From assembly GCF_001949145.1 (NCBI RefSeq), contig NW_019091362.1, forward strand, positions 4,517,084 through 4,581,083: a DNA stretch of 64,000 bases, in the 5' to 3' direction. How positions within the stretch are numbered: position 1 is the stretch's first letter; each line of letters starts with the position of its first letter. This DNA is from Acanthaster planci (lineage: Eukaryota > Echinodermata > Asteroidea > Valvatida > Acanthasteridae). The position numbers and the translations under genes are program-made. The notes under the pieces are model-generated. The model saw only the letters and a list, made by a program, of their open reading frames with translations, made no database searches and was not told the DNA's origin. Shown in pieces: positions 50,027 to 62,449 of the stretch.

Positions 50027-50129
50027 TACCAGCCAATATAACCAACTACCCAACCAGCCAGTATAACCAGCTACCCAACCAGCCAATATAACCAACTACC
50101 CAACCAGCCAATATAACCAACTACCCAAC
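50027..50129 (+). repeat. 25-bp minisatellite, four copies
   Basis: The unit AACCAGCCAATATAACCAACTACCC repeats at 50027, 50052, 50077 and 50102. Units 3 and 4 are identical and unit 2 differs at two positions. The unit length is not a multiple of three and no frame is open through it. It lies just beyond the 3' end of the retrotransposon remnant. Confidence 0.
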
Positions 50130-53100
50130 TTTTCCTTTTGCTGTTTCATTGATTATAAATTCCTTCATCTCTCCTAGTATCCTTATTAGCTACTCTTTTG
50201 ATTACATTGGTCGTTCAATGTGTTCCCCCCTTACCCTTCCGTATTCCCTCTATATCCTTTTAGAGAACATGTTTTACAGGAATAACTGGGAGTTTAAATC
50301 CATTCTAACGGTTTAACGACGAAGTCTGGGATCGTCTTTCCAACTCCTAAGATTAACAACGATATGACTTTTCGTCGTGCAGTTTCGGGAATATGCTCAA
50401 AAATGAGACGGGGATTTGAAAGACCATCAGATGCAAATGGAAAGTGAAACCGCCTTTCACATTCACCGCTCTTTCGTTCGGCTTATAGGCACGAGTGCTA
50501 ATTGTTTCCGTCAAATGTGTAATGAAACCATTAGCACAGTATTGTATCCGGCCACTTGTTCAAATCGCGCCAATTTAGCTGGCGTTTTTGTTTAGACATT
50601 GCTAATCAAGTCCTTAATGTGCAGCACTCGCCGCACAAAGCACTGATGAGGTAACAAGGTGCAACACCTTTCGCTGCCCCAGTCCCGACCTCTATAGAGT
50701 GCCAAAGTGAATACGTCACATGTACACTTATGTGTGTAAAAAGCATTTGCGAGAGTACCCGCGCGTGAACCAACGCGCGTGCGTACTCCATTTGTTTGTA
50801 CAGCATCTACTGGTTCTAAATGACGTCACATTTGGGTACTCTACAGCTGCTCGACTCTGCGAGGTCAGGTCATGCCGCTGTTAACAGAGCAGCCCCCAAC
50901 GCTACGGGCACAGGGTCACTGATTTCATTACTGCCAAGAAATATGTAGTAACGATTTGCACGTCGAACATAGCTGTGCCGAAAGGTCACATGGAGATTGC
51001 CATTCACAGGAGACCCATCATTTGTCATTAATTTCCAATGAAAGTTACTGAAAATTCCAGCCCTAATGATCACATAAAACTGAAGGCAGATGGAGCCACT
51101 TAATTCTTAACGGCTTCGAAGTTACAAATTTCTTTCTTTGCAATCACCAGCCGTTTTCCTCCAAAATAACCGGTATATATATTAAATGGTATATGAAAGT
51201 GAAAGTAAATGTTATTGAATCACAATATCATGTTAAGGCACGCATTAACGTTTTGAATTATATTTTGTTATAAGGGAACCTTGAAAGGAATTAGGCCTAG
51301 TTTCTCATAACCATTGAATATACTTGAAGGCGTTGCAGTTTCGTTTCCAATGATAGATAACCTGCAATGAAATCAGCTTTGTTGAATTTGCAAGTGACAA
51401 ACAATACAGGGATAGGGCCTATGCTATCAAAGAGGAAGAACTTCTCAACATTTCCTTCACAAAACCCTTAAAATTCTAAATTAGCTTGTTTCTGACTACA
51501 TATGAAAGGCGTTTTCTTTTCGATTATTTTCATTCGTTAAGACACGCAAACCCCCCAAAAAGGCTTTAATAGAGGTAATGGTGATACTTGCTAATTATTG
51601 ATTGGAGATACGCTGCATTATTCTCGCTTCCAATTTGTTACAAGCTAAGAAAAAGCAATCAGGTATCAATTCAGGTTAAGGAATAATGTGTACATGTAAT
51701 ATAAAAGCATACCTTGTATATAAAAGGCAATTAAGTTTCGAACCATAGTTGTTTTCACAAAAACAAAAAAACAATGTAACTCCTATGAGCTCGTTTCTGA
51801 CCGAGAATCTGTTGAATATTGGGGTCAATTCGTGACACCAGTAAGCTAAATACTGCAACCAGTTTTTTTTCTAGAACTTGATGTCAAACATTACAACATG
51901 CAAGTACGAAAAAGCGAGCATCAACTATTTTTTTTAAGTCTGATGAAAAACTTGTTTTAAACTAAAGGAAGTTTACGGATGCACAAGTTTGAAATTTAAC
52001 AAGGCAAATAGGGAACCTTCTCGGATAACTAGAGCTCGTTTTAAATATTGTTATCATTTCCTTTCGGTAAAAGAAAATAATGCCCAGTAACTTCTTTATA
52101 TTTTACAGTAAGCAATGCCAAGATCAGCTTATCGTGTGAGTGCAACTTTAATCCTAACGCGGTAATATTATTGGGTGTGATACTGATATTCCATTTTACA
52201 ATGAGAATTTCCTGCGCTCGTAGAACATGTAAAAATTGTTAAAGTCTTCTCTTAACTTGAGGATATTTATCTTGCAATGAATTTAACCGGAAGTCTCATT
52301 TGACATTCCACATTTGTAAGTCTAACCCAACAGTGCCTTGAGAAAGGGCAGTGCCCAGCTTCGGGGCCAGACAAACTAACTAGTTTTGCACCAAATGCAA
52401 AGATTTAGGTTTAGTATTTCACCGCCTCACAAATAGCCGCTACACAACACTTACAGCACACGCCGTGGTCAGTTTCAAACACTCTGAAGCCAACCACAGG
52501 CCCTACCGATTGAGAGCGGATGGTGTTGAGTTACGCGAGAACCGAACCCGTTCGTTTACGGTTCATTTCGAATGCATTTTTTTTCCTGAGGCGACGATAG
52601 TTTTTCGCATCTTTCAAGGAGAACCACTTGCCGAGGAATTCCACATCCGTTGGGGGAAAGCCACTGGCGCATTGATATACTCTTGACAGAACGGAAATGA
52701 TCGGTTCAGGATGTGACCAGTGAAAGCATTTTTGTATGATTGTTTTCTTCTTTGGCTATACGGGTGATAATGCATTTCTCCCAAGGGCCATTCCAAATGA
52801 GAGGTGTGGGCTATTTTAGCACTTAAGCCTTCATAACGTCAATAATGCCATAAAGGCAATGTAGGATTATGCCGACTCTCTTCTGATAATGTTAGCAGAT
52901 ACGCTGCCTTCCTAGCTAACTACAAAGAATGTACACAGCAGATGTTTGGACCAATGGGTCTATATTCAGCAGTCTATGAAAGCAGCTACGCGGAAATGCC
53001 TCTGGAGTTTAAGCTAAACGAAAAGCAACACGATCTCTCGAGCCTCTTTAGCCAATCTTCACAAGGAAAATGGCCTTGTCAATACAGCGATTTTCATTGT

Positions 53101-56100
53101 AATTGGCATAGAAACATCTGCTCTATGCAGGACTTCAAATTAAATACTGATAATGTCTGTGCTTACCGTTAACCGTACTGATTAACCCGCAAAAACAATA
53201 CGTGATTTGTGTAATCTAGGCTGTCAGACATAAAGAACTTTCAGGTGTTCTAGGAGCATGAAAAACTCCTGTGAAGGCTTTGTTTCACTAAATTGGAAGC
53301 GTTTGTTTGAATTCTTTACCGGCTTTATGTACGACACAGTCACATCTCTAAGTCTCAAAGACAGCTATTAGCACAAGATACAAATGTGCTGCGAGATTTT
53401 GGAAAAACTTGAGGTGTCTGCTTGTGGAACATGCGCGGTGCCGAAGATACACCAATCTCTGGATGTGCAGTGCATGAAAAATTGAAGTAAACCTTGAATG
53501 AAAGCATGGATCATGGCGAGGCTGCCACCTTGTTTGGATGGAAGACCTACATCAATAATGGAAGCACACGTAACTTTGCTCATCCTCGTGGGGCAAAATC
53601 GAACGTAAACCAGCGAAGATTATGCACCGTGAAACTAAAGCAGATTATTATACGTTTGTGATGTATAGTTTTATTCATTTCCATGCTACTCACAGCAATG
53701 TTGCTTTCTAGACTTAGTTTACGCGCATACCTGTAACAGTGCGGTAATCAACACGTTTATCAACCCTGTTCGTGAGACCTATTAATCAAGGTCGTTATTG
53801 GTTGTATTCGTCCACGTTCTCCCTTTTTTCATTCGTCTTTGCCTGGTCGGGCTCTTTGCTTGTTTGTTGTTCAGGGGGTCCGTCGTTGTTTAGTTCAGGA
53901 GAACGTTTTCACCTCGTGCGCCCGGCGCGGTGAAGTCTTCTCAAGTGAAGGCGGCAACATAAACGTGAGTGCACGGCGCTAATGACGAGTACACGACCGC
54001 TGTTAACATTTTCAACCCAGAAAAGTAATTTAATCGTGGTTTAAGGCCTGTTTCACAGCTTAAGTGTAATAACGGCGGCGGAGCCAACACATAGTGAGAT
54101 GCTTTCTTTTATATTTAGCAGCGGTCGGCTTGGGGCTTTTTCACCCACACGTCCTGTCTTATCGCCTTTTGCCATTTTTCTCGCCCCAGGTCCCAGCAGT
54201 TACAAAAAAAAGGCCGCGCACATCTTAATTCGCATGTATTGCAAAATAATAAATTCGCCACCGAGTGGATAGGCCATTCGTTTGGTATAATTCAGCTCGT
54301 TCTTCTCAGGTGAATGCCGAGTACTGCTGGTTTTAAGGGGCCTCGTGTGGGCCTCCATTTCCCCCGACCACCTGCCATACTTTTACTTTCACTAAGTGCA
54401 GTCCGATCTAACTTTACCAATACAATTAAGAATACATCAATAACGCTTTATTTTTGAATGACCGCACAGAATCTTTCTGCATGAAACCTTTGTCCCCGCA
54501 TTTTGCCAAAAACTACCTCATCGAGTAAAACAATGGTAGAAAAAGCAACGTTTCGCTCGAGGCATTAATCAAAGGCTGGACGACCTGCACATTACAAACC
54601 GAAATATGTTTTGTACAGGGAAAATTGGTTCACTAACCGGATGTCATGTAGTAAATGAACGACGAAACATGAAATGTGAGGGGAAACTCTCTACAACAGG
54701 AAGATGTTTTCACTCATTCAAAACGATTTCGTCAAGACCCTATAGGGGACACCATTGTTTGCGCCTGAGCAAGGAACTTCGGAAACGTTAATGTAAATTG
54801 TAAGTCTAGAATAATGCATGTCCTGACTTCAAGAAATAGATTTTTTTCACGGCTCTTTTCAAGCAACAGTTAATGAAATTTGAAATTAGAAAGTGAATGT
54901 TAGCTTTGGATCGTTGACGTGCAGTAAATTTCCCCTGAGATGCAAGTCGCAGCATTGCTTTGTGATACTTAGTTCACCAAAAACAAAAAAAACCTTGAAA
55001 AAGACGCGAGTATGTTTCATTCACCCTGGGTTTCTCACTGATGTTTCGAACCTACTTGAGCGACTGAGGTTTTAACAGTATTCATAAGTGTCATTATTAA
55101 ATACCGCTACAAAATTCTACGCATGCTGCACTAAAACGCTGAATCTCCGTACGTTCCCGTACAAGTAAAGCAGTCGTGTCAACGCTTATGTATTTACGTG
55201 CACTTTGAATTTCGTTTTGGGTGATACACACTAATATCACGTGGTCGACATTAACAAGAACTTGAATTGCATTACTCCATACGTAATTATAACGACCCAG
55301 GAATAGCCAGTCCGAGAATAACTAAGAGGATTAAGTACCTACAGGTTATTTTCCCGTAAATATAACTTTATCTGATGGGTCTGTTTCAGTGCACTACGAC
55401 GGTAATCTCAGATGTAATATCGGCTTTGAAATCTGACGCGCCGACACGTTTTCCATCTTACTGAAACCAATCCCAATCAAAGATGAGAGACATGAAAAGA
55501 AACAGCAACGTTCTCCCGCGGCCCCCTCGAGTAGTTGATTCAAGGGTGCATCTGACCCCACCTGTCCCAATCCAGGATATTGCAGCTTTGGGGTTGTCCC
55601 AGTAGAGGGGGCTACAGGATGACACTTCGAAGTGGTTAAAACACGAACGGGGGAAACCGTTAGGAAAAAACCAATAAATAGTTATCAGGTCAATTAAGAA
55701 AGACAAACCGCTGGCGTGATCTCAGGCAACACTTTTCCGCGGGCGTTTAAGGTGTGCAGACTGCCAGATGCAATTAAAGGCGAGAAGAATTCGTCTGCTT
55801 TGTTATTCTTCCCAGTTGAAGCAAAGTCCAGCTTGCATCTGGCTAAAAGTGCACTCGACGCGCAAAGAGGGCGTTTCAGAATGATGGAGAATCGTTGAAG
55901 ATGCCTTGGGCCGTGCCTGTTCATTTTAACGAGCACAAACGGTTAACAGAACGAGCATCAAATACCTGACGCTCAGTTGGCAACGTAAAATTCTTTACCT
56001 CTTTTGAATGAAAGTAAAACATGCTATGTTATTCATTGTTAAGCATGAAGTATAAAACCAAGTGATAAACGCACGTAACGAATTACTTTAAGCCGAGCAC

Positions 56101-58526
56101 GTTCATCAGTAAAGAGCGACTCATCTGACGATACTCGGTTTTCAAGCATTTTATGACTATTGTATGACATCTTCCACACCATGAAATGCTCCAGAGTCGG
56201 GACAATTTTGTAGCGGTAACGTAACTTGCCCAAGTAGAGCCTGCTGTACCAACGGACTATCCATAAACCCACACCATTACACAGGCCTGTGAGTCCTGTG
56301 CACGCATCTCCCTAGGCAAAACTGTTTTCTTTAATTCTGTTTCCAAGGCAAAAGAATTTGTTCTGACCGACCTCCGGGGGGGGGGATGTTGTCACTTCCA
56401 CACCATCGATCGGAAGTCCGCGGTGTCTCCCTTGGGGGACAGAAAATCTTTGAGGCCAAACACGTGTGTGAGCAGGTGTGGCTTGTCATAATGCGATATT
56501 AGCGCGGACGGGTGATAGCCCGTTATGTAGTTTCGAGCCATTTACCCCTTGGATCACGGCTACTTTTCAAAACTACACGTATAGTTAATACACGATAATG
56601 GTTTAAAACCCTGCCATTGATTCTGAAAAATACGGGCTGTTATGCAAAGTTATTACAACAGAGGATCGACTGACAATCAACGATGACTAACATAAGTTCC
56701 TTTGTAGAACACCTAGGCAAATTTCACAGAAACAACGCAAAGGAATCTGTTCTGCCAAATCCAGTCTCGATTCGTTTCCAATTTTGTTTTGAAATTTTGA
56801 GAAAAGGGCTGACTCGACAGTCCTTTTTGTATGTCAAGCATTCTGTGTCAACGAAAACGATCATGGAGAATTAAAACTAAAGTAGAATTTCCGACCTGTT
56901 GTCTCTGAACCTGGCACGAATCACGAAGTCTCCGTTTATGCCTCGTACATACGGTCGATGGTGATTACGTTTCTGCGGCAGATCCAAGCTCCCGAGATGG
57001 AAAATAAATAAACTGGTAAGTGCAAGACGCAGACGCTGGAAAGCGTTGCCTCGCGTGTTCCCGCTAAGCCGAGCGACTGGTATTAGTTTTGGCGCTAAAA
57101 ACTCCCTTTTGATCAAATTTGCCATCTCGCCAAAATCGCTTGGGGAAACCTACCCGCGCGCACGTTAATTGCCAACTTAACGGTAGTGGTAAAAATCGCA
57201 GGACATTTTCCACGCAGATCTGAGGTGGGAAACAACGAAGGAATGGAATAAATTCCAAGTTTCTGCCGGAGGGCTGTTGGGTTCCATTAACAAGGACTTT
57301 AGAGGAAAACCGTTCAATATAGCTTAAGACTAAAAATGAGACGAAGCGAGGGCATTTTTTCCCCTTATTTGTCTAGTGTAAGAAATGTTAACGCTCATAA
57401 TGATGTAGGTGTATCTTACAGAAAAGTGACATTAAAATTAATTGTAAAGACGTTTTTCCAACGTCGTAACATGGTGCTCTCAGTCGGCACGAAAACTGTC
57501 GAAGGCAACCGACAATGTGCAGTCGGTGGCGAAGGAAATGACGAGTAAATGCAAGCCTAGCGAGCAAACCAGTCAACCCTGAAAAAAAGTCAGAAAAGGA
57601 CAGGAAACTGACGACGTATGGACTGACGGAGCTGCATCTAAATACAGTTGTCGATATATGAAACCTTTTGTGCAGGTCTATAGATGGTTGTCAAGAGGAG
57701 CATTTTTATTCCATTTATTGCGAATACGCATGGCAACTATGTGCTGAACAGGAGAAAAAGGTGTGGCCACTTTACATGGAGGTGGGCAAGAGAAATAAGA
57801 CGATCACTGACGTGTGTGTTCGCAAAGAGAACACTTCCCCGCAATTGTTACTACTGTAAAACAACTGTAAAAACTATGGACGGCTGCTTTGAAGGACGGT
57901 TGATTCGCGGGAAACTGCAGGCTGGCAGGCCAAAGATTAAGTGAACTTTGGTATTCAGACTTTTCTACTCCTTCGACGATTGATTTCTCCCTTTCCCGGC
58001 ATGTTGCTAATCAAGCAGTCATTGCTTTTTCCTTGCGGATGGTTTTTCTACAAGATGCGAATCGACAAACTTACGCCAACAGGGAGAAAACAGCGGCGAC
58101 CGCCACAGTTGGCAATTACAGCGACCGCAAGAGAGATCGAGGCAAGCCGCTAAAAGAAAAGAGAGAAAATGCCCTTGCTTGATCTCGACAATAAACTTAA
58201 TTCTTGCACACTGACGAGGCCTATACTGTACAATACATGCAAAGGAAAAGACAAGGCGAGGTTTCAGAGACTCTCTAGCGTATTTATGGACAATACGACG
58301 TTAATTGAATGAAAACAAAATTATTCACAGTACGGAAACGTAATACACAGAAAACATCTTCTTTATATCGAAAATTCATTAAGTCCGAACTAAATAGATT
58401 GAATTGCTTTAAATAATGTTCTTGGGAGCTCTCCTTACAGTCTGTTTTCACTGGTATCAAGGCCCTACTCTCGTCTGGTTTCTGTAGGCCTATATTTCGG
58501 TGGGTCTGAGCTGATTGGATTTGAAG
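50130..58526. other. Unassigned intergenic sequence
   Basis: No gene recognised in about 8.4 kb. It includes a CRE at 50821-50828 (TGACGTCA), a G10 run at 56376-56385, and a GC-richer stretch at 53890-53975 ending ATAAAC followed by GTGAGT, which could be an untranslated first exon but is not otherwise supported. Confidence 0.4.
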
Positions 58527-59004
58527 AAGGGGTTGTAATATTTCGAGTCAATGACGCGACTCAAGTCCGACTCGAGTCACACTTTTTGGCGACTCGACTT
58601 GAGTCCTAACGGGTAAATGACTCGACTCACTCCGAGCAAATGACTCGACTTTGGTCTCTCATCAGAAGACCAGACTAGATCGAAAGCTAACAAGAATTGA
58701 GTTTAAAAGTGCACCTTTTCTGTGAAAAAAGTTTGGAACACCAATTTCTATTTTTCATTTCACTTACTGTTATCATTGAGAGTAAGATGTGATGTGACCA
58801 TGATAACCAAGAAATAAATCTTAAAATTAAAAAGTGGCTTTTCTGTTTTTTATCGCATTGAGCTCACATATTTATGACTCGAATTGGCTCAGAATAAACA
58901 CTTGAATCCTCACGACTCGACCTTTTTGCCTGACTCGATTCAACTTGAGTCGCTACTTTACAATGGCTAGACTCGAGTTAAAAACGTGATTCGTTACAAC
59001 TCTG
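58527..59004. mobile_element. hAT-like MITE rich in GACTCGAGTC motifs
   Basis: The left end has GGGGTTGTAATATTTCGAGTC and the right end is the reverse complement of CAGAGTTGTAACGAATCACG. Both subterminal regions are packed with CGACTCGA, CGAGTC and GACTCAAG in opposite orientations. CAG.GTTGTAA termini are typical of hAT non-autonomous elements. The flanks ATTTGAAG and GTTTGCAT share five of eight positions, possibly a decayed 8-bp target duplication. No transposase frame. Confidence 0.55.
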
Positions 59005-59528
59005 GTTTGCATTTTCTCCATACAAAGATTAACACAACGTGGGGATCTCTATTTTGCACACTTGCTATTTAGACAATACATTCAAGCTGCACGATTTATA
59101 TTTATTTTCAGTCTGCTTAGCCACAGTTTTTGTACAGGCCTACCCTACATGCAGCTGGATCGTCTCTAAACCTGAAATGGATTACCAATATAAAATAATA
59201 CAGAAAGAGAACGATACATTCACTGTTGATCGACATTCCAAATTATTTTATTAGCCAATTATTACTAGTATTGTCACGTTTGTTGTCATGGAAGACCGAT
59301 GGTTTAATTTCAGGACAGCCTGGAAACTACCTAGGTTAAGGTTTGATCTGAATCAGGACACAACGGAACTCCTTAGATCTACAAAAAGGCCGTGAAACCA
59401 AATACCATCCCTGATGAAACTACAGAATAAAAATCAACGTACCCTGTTGAATTTCTACTGAAGGAATGGACTGTGATCGAGATATACCTTAAAAACTTCA
59501 TAGCCTCTTGGCGTGAATGAGTTAGTTC
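59005..59528. other. Unassigned sequence
   Basis: Contains a 71-codon frame (59039-59254) without recognisable features; nothing else seen. Confidence 0.35.
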
Positions 59529-59659
59529 GGTATTCCAACAGTGCATGCCCAGAATAAAGCGCGTCCAAGGTCATTCGGACGCACGTGCGAGGTGTGCCCA
59601 TTCATTGCAAACTCGCGCGTGTACTTTATTCCCGAATGACCTCACTTTTTTGAAATACC
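59529..59659. mobile_element. Short foldback element
   Basis: GGTATTCCAA (59529-59538) pairs with TTGAAATACC (59650-59659), 9 of 10. GGTCATTCGG (59569-59578) pairs perfectly with CCGAATGACC (59632-59641). AATAAAG..CGCG blocks occur in both arms but in a different order relative to the second pair, so one arm may be rearranged. Confidence 0.4.
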
Positions 59660-60129
59660 CACCTGGCTAATTGTGCCGTTGCAATGGGTAAGCCGCTGCG
59701 TGTCGTCCCCTGAGAGGATTGCCGTCCACCATTTTTGAGAGCTTCTAGATTGTACGATCGCGTGCCCTATTTATTTCTTCCGACACTGCGCCAGTGAATA
59801 ACGTGGGGCTCCGTTTTTCCATTTCAATTTGTCGTGTGATATGCATCAGTCTCCCATAGTTCTTGCGGGGCACCATCTTTGATGCCAAGCTGGGTCCAAA
59901 TCGGGTATTTCTGTGGATGTGACCCTCGTTTTTTCCCACTGGTGCGCCGTGGGACATGGTCGTCCCCTTGGCCAACAGTGTTCGTTGCAGTCACAGCCAG
60001 ACATCACAAATGGCGGATCAAAGATGTTCCTTGAACGTATAGAGCTGGTTTCTAGCAGTGCGAGCGATCAGTATAGGCAAATCTCCAAAACTCAGGCACT
60101 GTTAATGCAATGCGTTTGACAAAGTTCAA

Positions 60130-60246
60130 TACACCCAGGAAGGGTCAAATATGACCCGATAGGGGGTCATATTTCGACCCGGAAAGGGTCAGGCTCAGTG
60201 CCACCCAGATTCCGGGTCAATCTGATCCTTGAGATTTAAGAGTGTA
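60130..60246. mobile_element. GGGTCA-palindrome MITE-like element
   Basis: Four GGGTCA half-sites occur in about 80 bp, two of them in inverted pairs with (T)GACCC: GGGTCAAATATGACCC at 60142-60157 and a near copy at 60164-60180. The ends TACACCC (60130) and GAGTGTA (60240-60246) are inverted repeats with one mismatch, and CAA flanks both sides. This looks like a small non-autonomous transposon; the half-sites resemble nuclear-receptor motifs (AGGTCA), but this may be coincidental. Confidence 0.5.
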
Positions 60247-61887
60247 CAATACACAAAATGAAAGATATCGGGGCTGATACCAAGTGTCCCTTCAAAGATG
60301 CCAAGATGCAACAAAAATGTGTAAAAAAATATTAGCAGCGGAAAAATACTATTATATTTGTTTCAAGATAGTGACTTTCTTCGGGAACACATCTTCTAGT
60401 ACACGCCTCGAGCCTATTTGAGAAAGAACAGTACGATTGTCACGCTGGGGCATAAAACGCTCATACCTTTTTCTCTACACTTACCTCAACCAAATTCATC
60501 GTTTCAATGAAATAGCTTATCGATTCCGGAAATATTTTGCAAAGGGTTTGCCCCACATCCTCGCTGCCCAAGGATCTGTGGTAATATATTGTCAGTTAAA
60601 CATATTTAGCAGAGTGACTGATGTATATCAGTTACCAGCTAGTGTCACAATGTGACTTGAAGGAAAACCTTGTGAAAATTACATGTAACTGCGTGTATTC
60701 AGTTGCAAATGCATCACTGTTAAAATACGATAATTAGAAGGTGAAGGAACTAAAAAAAAGCGAGAAAACGAAATCGTCTTGTCATCATCAGTCTCTGAAA
60801 GCTGAACAAAAACCCCGATTACTTTTAGACCCCTATATCTTGGAGAACATTTAGCGACACCATCTGATTCGATAAGCCTAGCAGAAGTTAGATGCATGTT
60901 TCTGATTAGGCCTATGTCTTCCAGAGCCATCAGACTTTAAGAATCAGGTGATTATCACCACCCATCCATTAGTCGTGCACGGCTGTCGTGTTGAAGTGTG
61001 AGTCGCGGCTGATGCAAAATTGACAGGCCGTGGAATTAAACTGTCATTTTTGAATTCCAGCTGTAATGTTTTATTGAATTCTTTTGTGTCAAGTACAAAA
61101 TTCGTCGACGTCTTTCAATATCAACACATATGTGTGAGTTCAGCGCACTGAGCGCTCTTTCCAGTTGACCACGGGCAACCTGCAAAAAGTTTCAAAGCTT
61201 CGGAAATATTTCGTATGGACTCTGACGCACTGAGTTTGCATGGGCGCAAACAACCATTCACGGCGCGTGGTGCCGCTGGTACAGTAATGAGGCAGTGCGA
61301 GAGAGCACATCGGGCAAATTGTTTGCACAATTAACGGAAGGGCGACTGCTCGTTTACTCGAGTACTCGATGTACTGAGTGGATGCTACAGCGGCCTTAAA
61401 ATTGTAATGGTTAACTTCGTTAGGCCGCCTCAGGGGTGCGCGGGAAGACCTCTCTGTGTGTTTGGCCGCCGACCCAAAACGCCAAGTCAGCCACTCAACG
61501 TGCAAGATAATTTAGACGTCCAGTTGTGCGTGAATACGAGATTCTAAGATGCTAGGCAATCAGTCCCTGTAAGGCATTGACCAACACGCTGTACAACCCG
61601 CACGCATATCAAACATTTTGCATGTCGAAAGTTTGCCACGTGGCTTTAAATATAACGCACTGTATTGATCAGTGACGAATGTCTGTGTTTGACATGGGAA
61701 GATTTACGTCATAGTATTTACAACAGCCCATGTGTATAATGCTATGTTGTGCCATCTTGAAGCAGTAAATCGATAAAATGCGTGTTTATAATGTCAGGAA
61801 ATTGTAGTTAGTAAGCAATATTGCTCCAAATCACAATTTCAGTTCTGGCTATTTCATTTCGATTACCAGGAGAATGTGTGTATGAGT
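60247..61887. other. Unassigned sequence
   Basis: No gene recognised; the minus-strand frame at 61140-61505 has no domain or splice support. Confidence 0.35.
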
Positions 61888-62040
61888 GATTTTTGGAAAG
61901 GTTGAGTTAGCGATTTAGCCCAACTCGTTGCTTATAGTAAACAAAGCACTAACCTTCTGTTGTTGATTGTCATGATAGCACGCTTGTATAATCGATTTTA
62001 GAAAGGTCGAGTTAGCCCCGCACGTTGCTTCTAATGTACA
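61888..62040 (+). repeat. Imperfect direct repeat, period about 105 bp
   Basis: GATTTTTGGAAAGGTTGAGT at 61888 and CGATTTTAGAAAGGTCGAGT at 61993 begin two related segments that both continue GTTAGC and then CGTTGCTT. The copies are diverged. Confidence 0.4.
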
Positions 62041-62169
62041 ATTAAAAGGTTTGAGATTTCACTGTTTGTTTGAAATGGCGTCGTACATGACCACAACCTG
62101 TTTCTTCCGCTGGTTCTGAAGCCAGGCCGAAATAAGCACTATTGGCTACCGTTACGGCTGCACAACATG

Positions 62170-62449
62170 CAGCGGCGTATCCGGCTTTTGGTGTCAGAGG
62201 GCAAATTAAAAAGTGAATGTGGCATCGGGCTCATTCAACATAATGTCGGGGGAGAAAAAATATATCAAAAGCCTTAGTCACTGTCCCGACATCTTGCTTT
62301 TATTTCGTGGTATTGTTTTCATAGGGTTTTGGTGCTAACATTTGAAAAATAATAATACGGATTACTTTCTCACCTATGAAGTCTTCTTTGTAAAAAAAAT
62401 CCGTCAAGGGGAAAGTTGCTCCCCTCCCCCACTGATGGATACGCCACTG
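62170..62449. mobile_element. 280-bp hAT-like MITE with target-site duplication
   Basis: The terminal repeats are CAGCGGCGTATCC (62170-62182) and GGATACGCCACTG (62437-62449), 12 of 13 complementary. The flanks ACAACATG (62162-62169) and ACAGCATA (62450-62457) match at six of eight positions, the size expected of an hAT duplication. The interior has no coding frame. A related right end is at 14335-14445 and an isolated left terminus at 12408. Confidence 0.65.

Noticed and set aside
14456-56385. Poly-G runs of nine or more (14456, 19856, 47875, 56376)
   Set aside because: Simple homopolymers, partly prone to sequencing error; no common context was seen.
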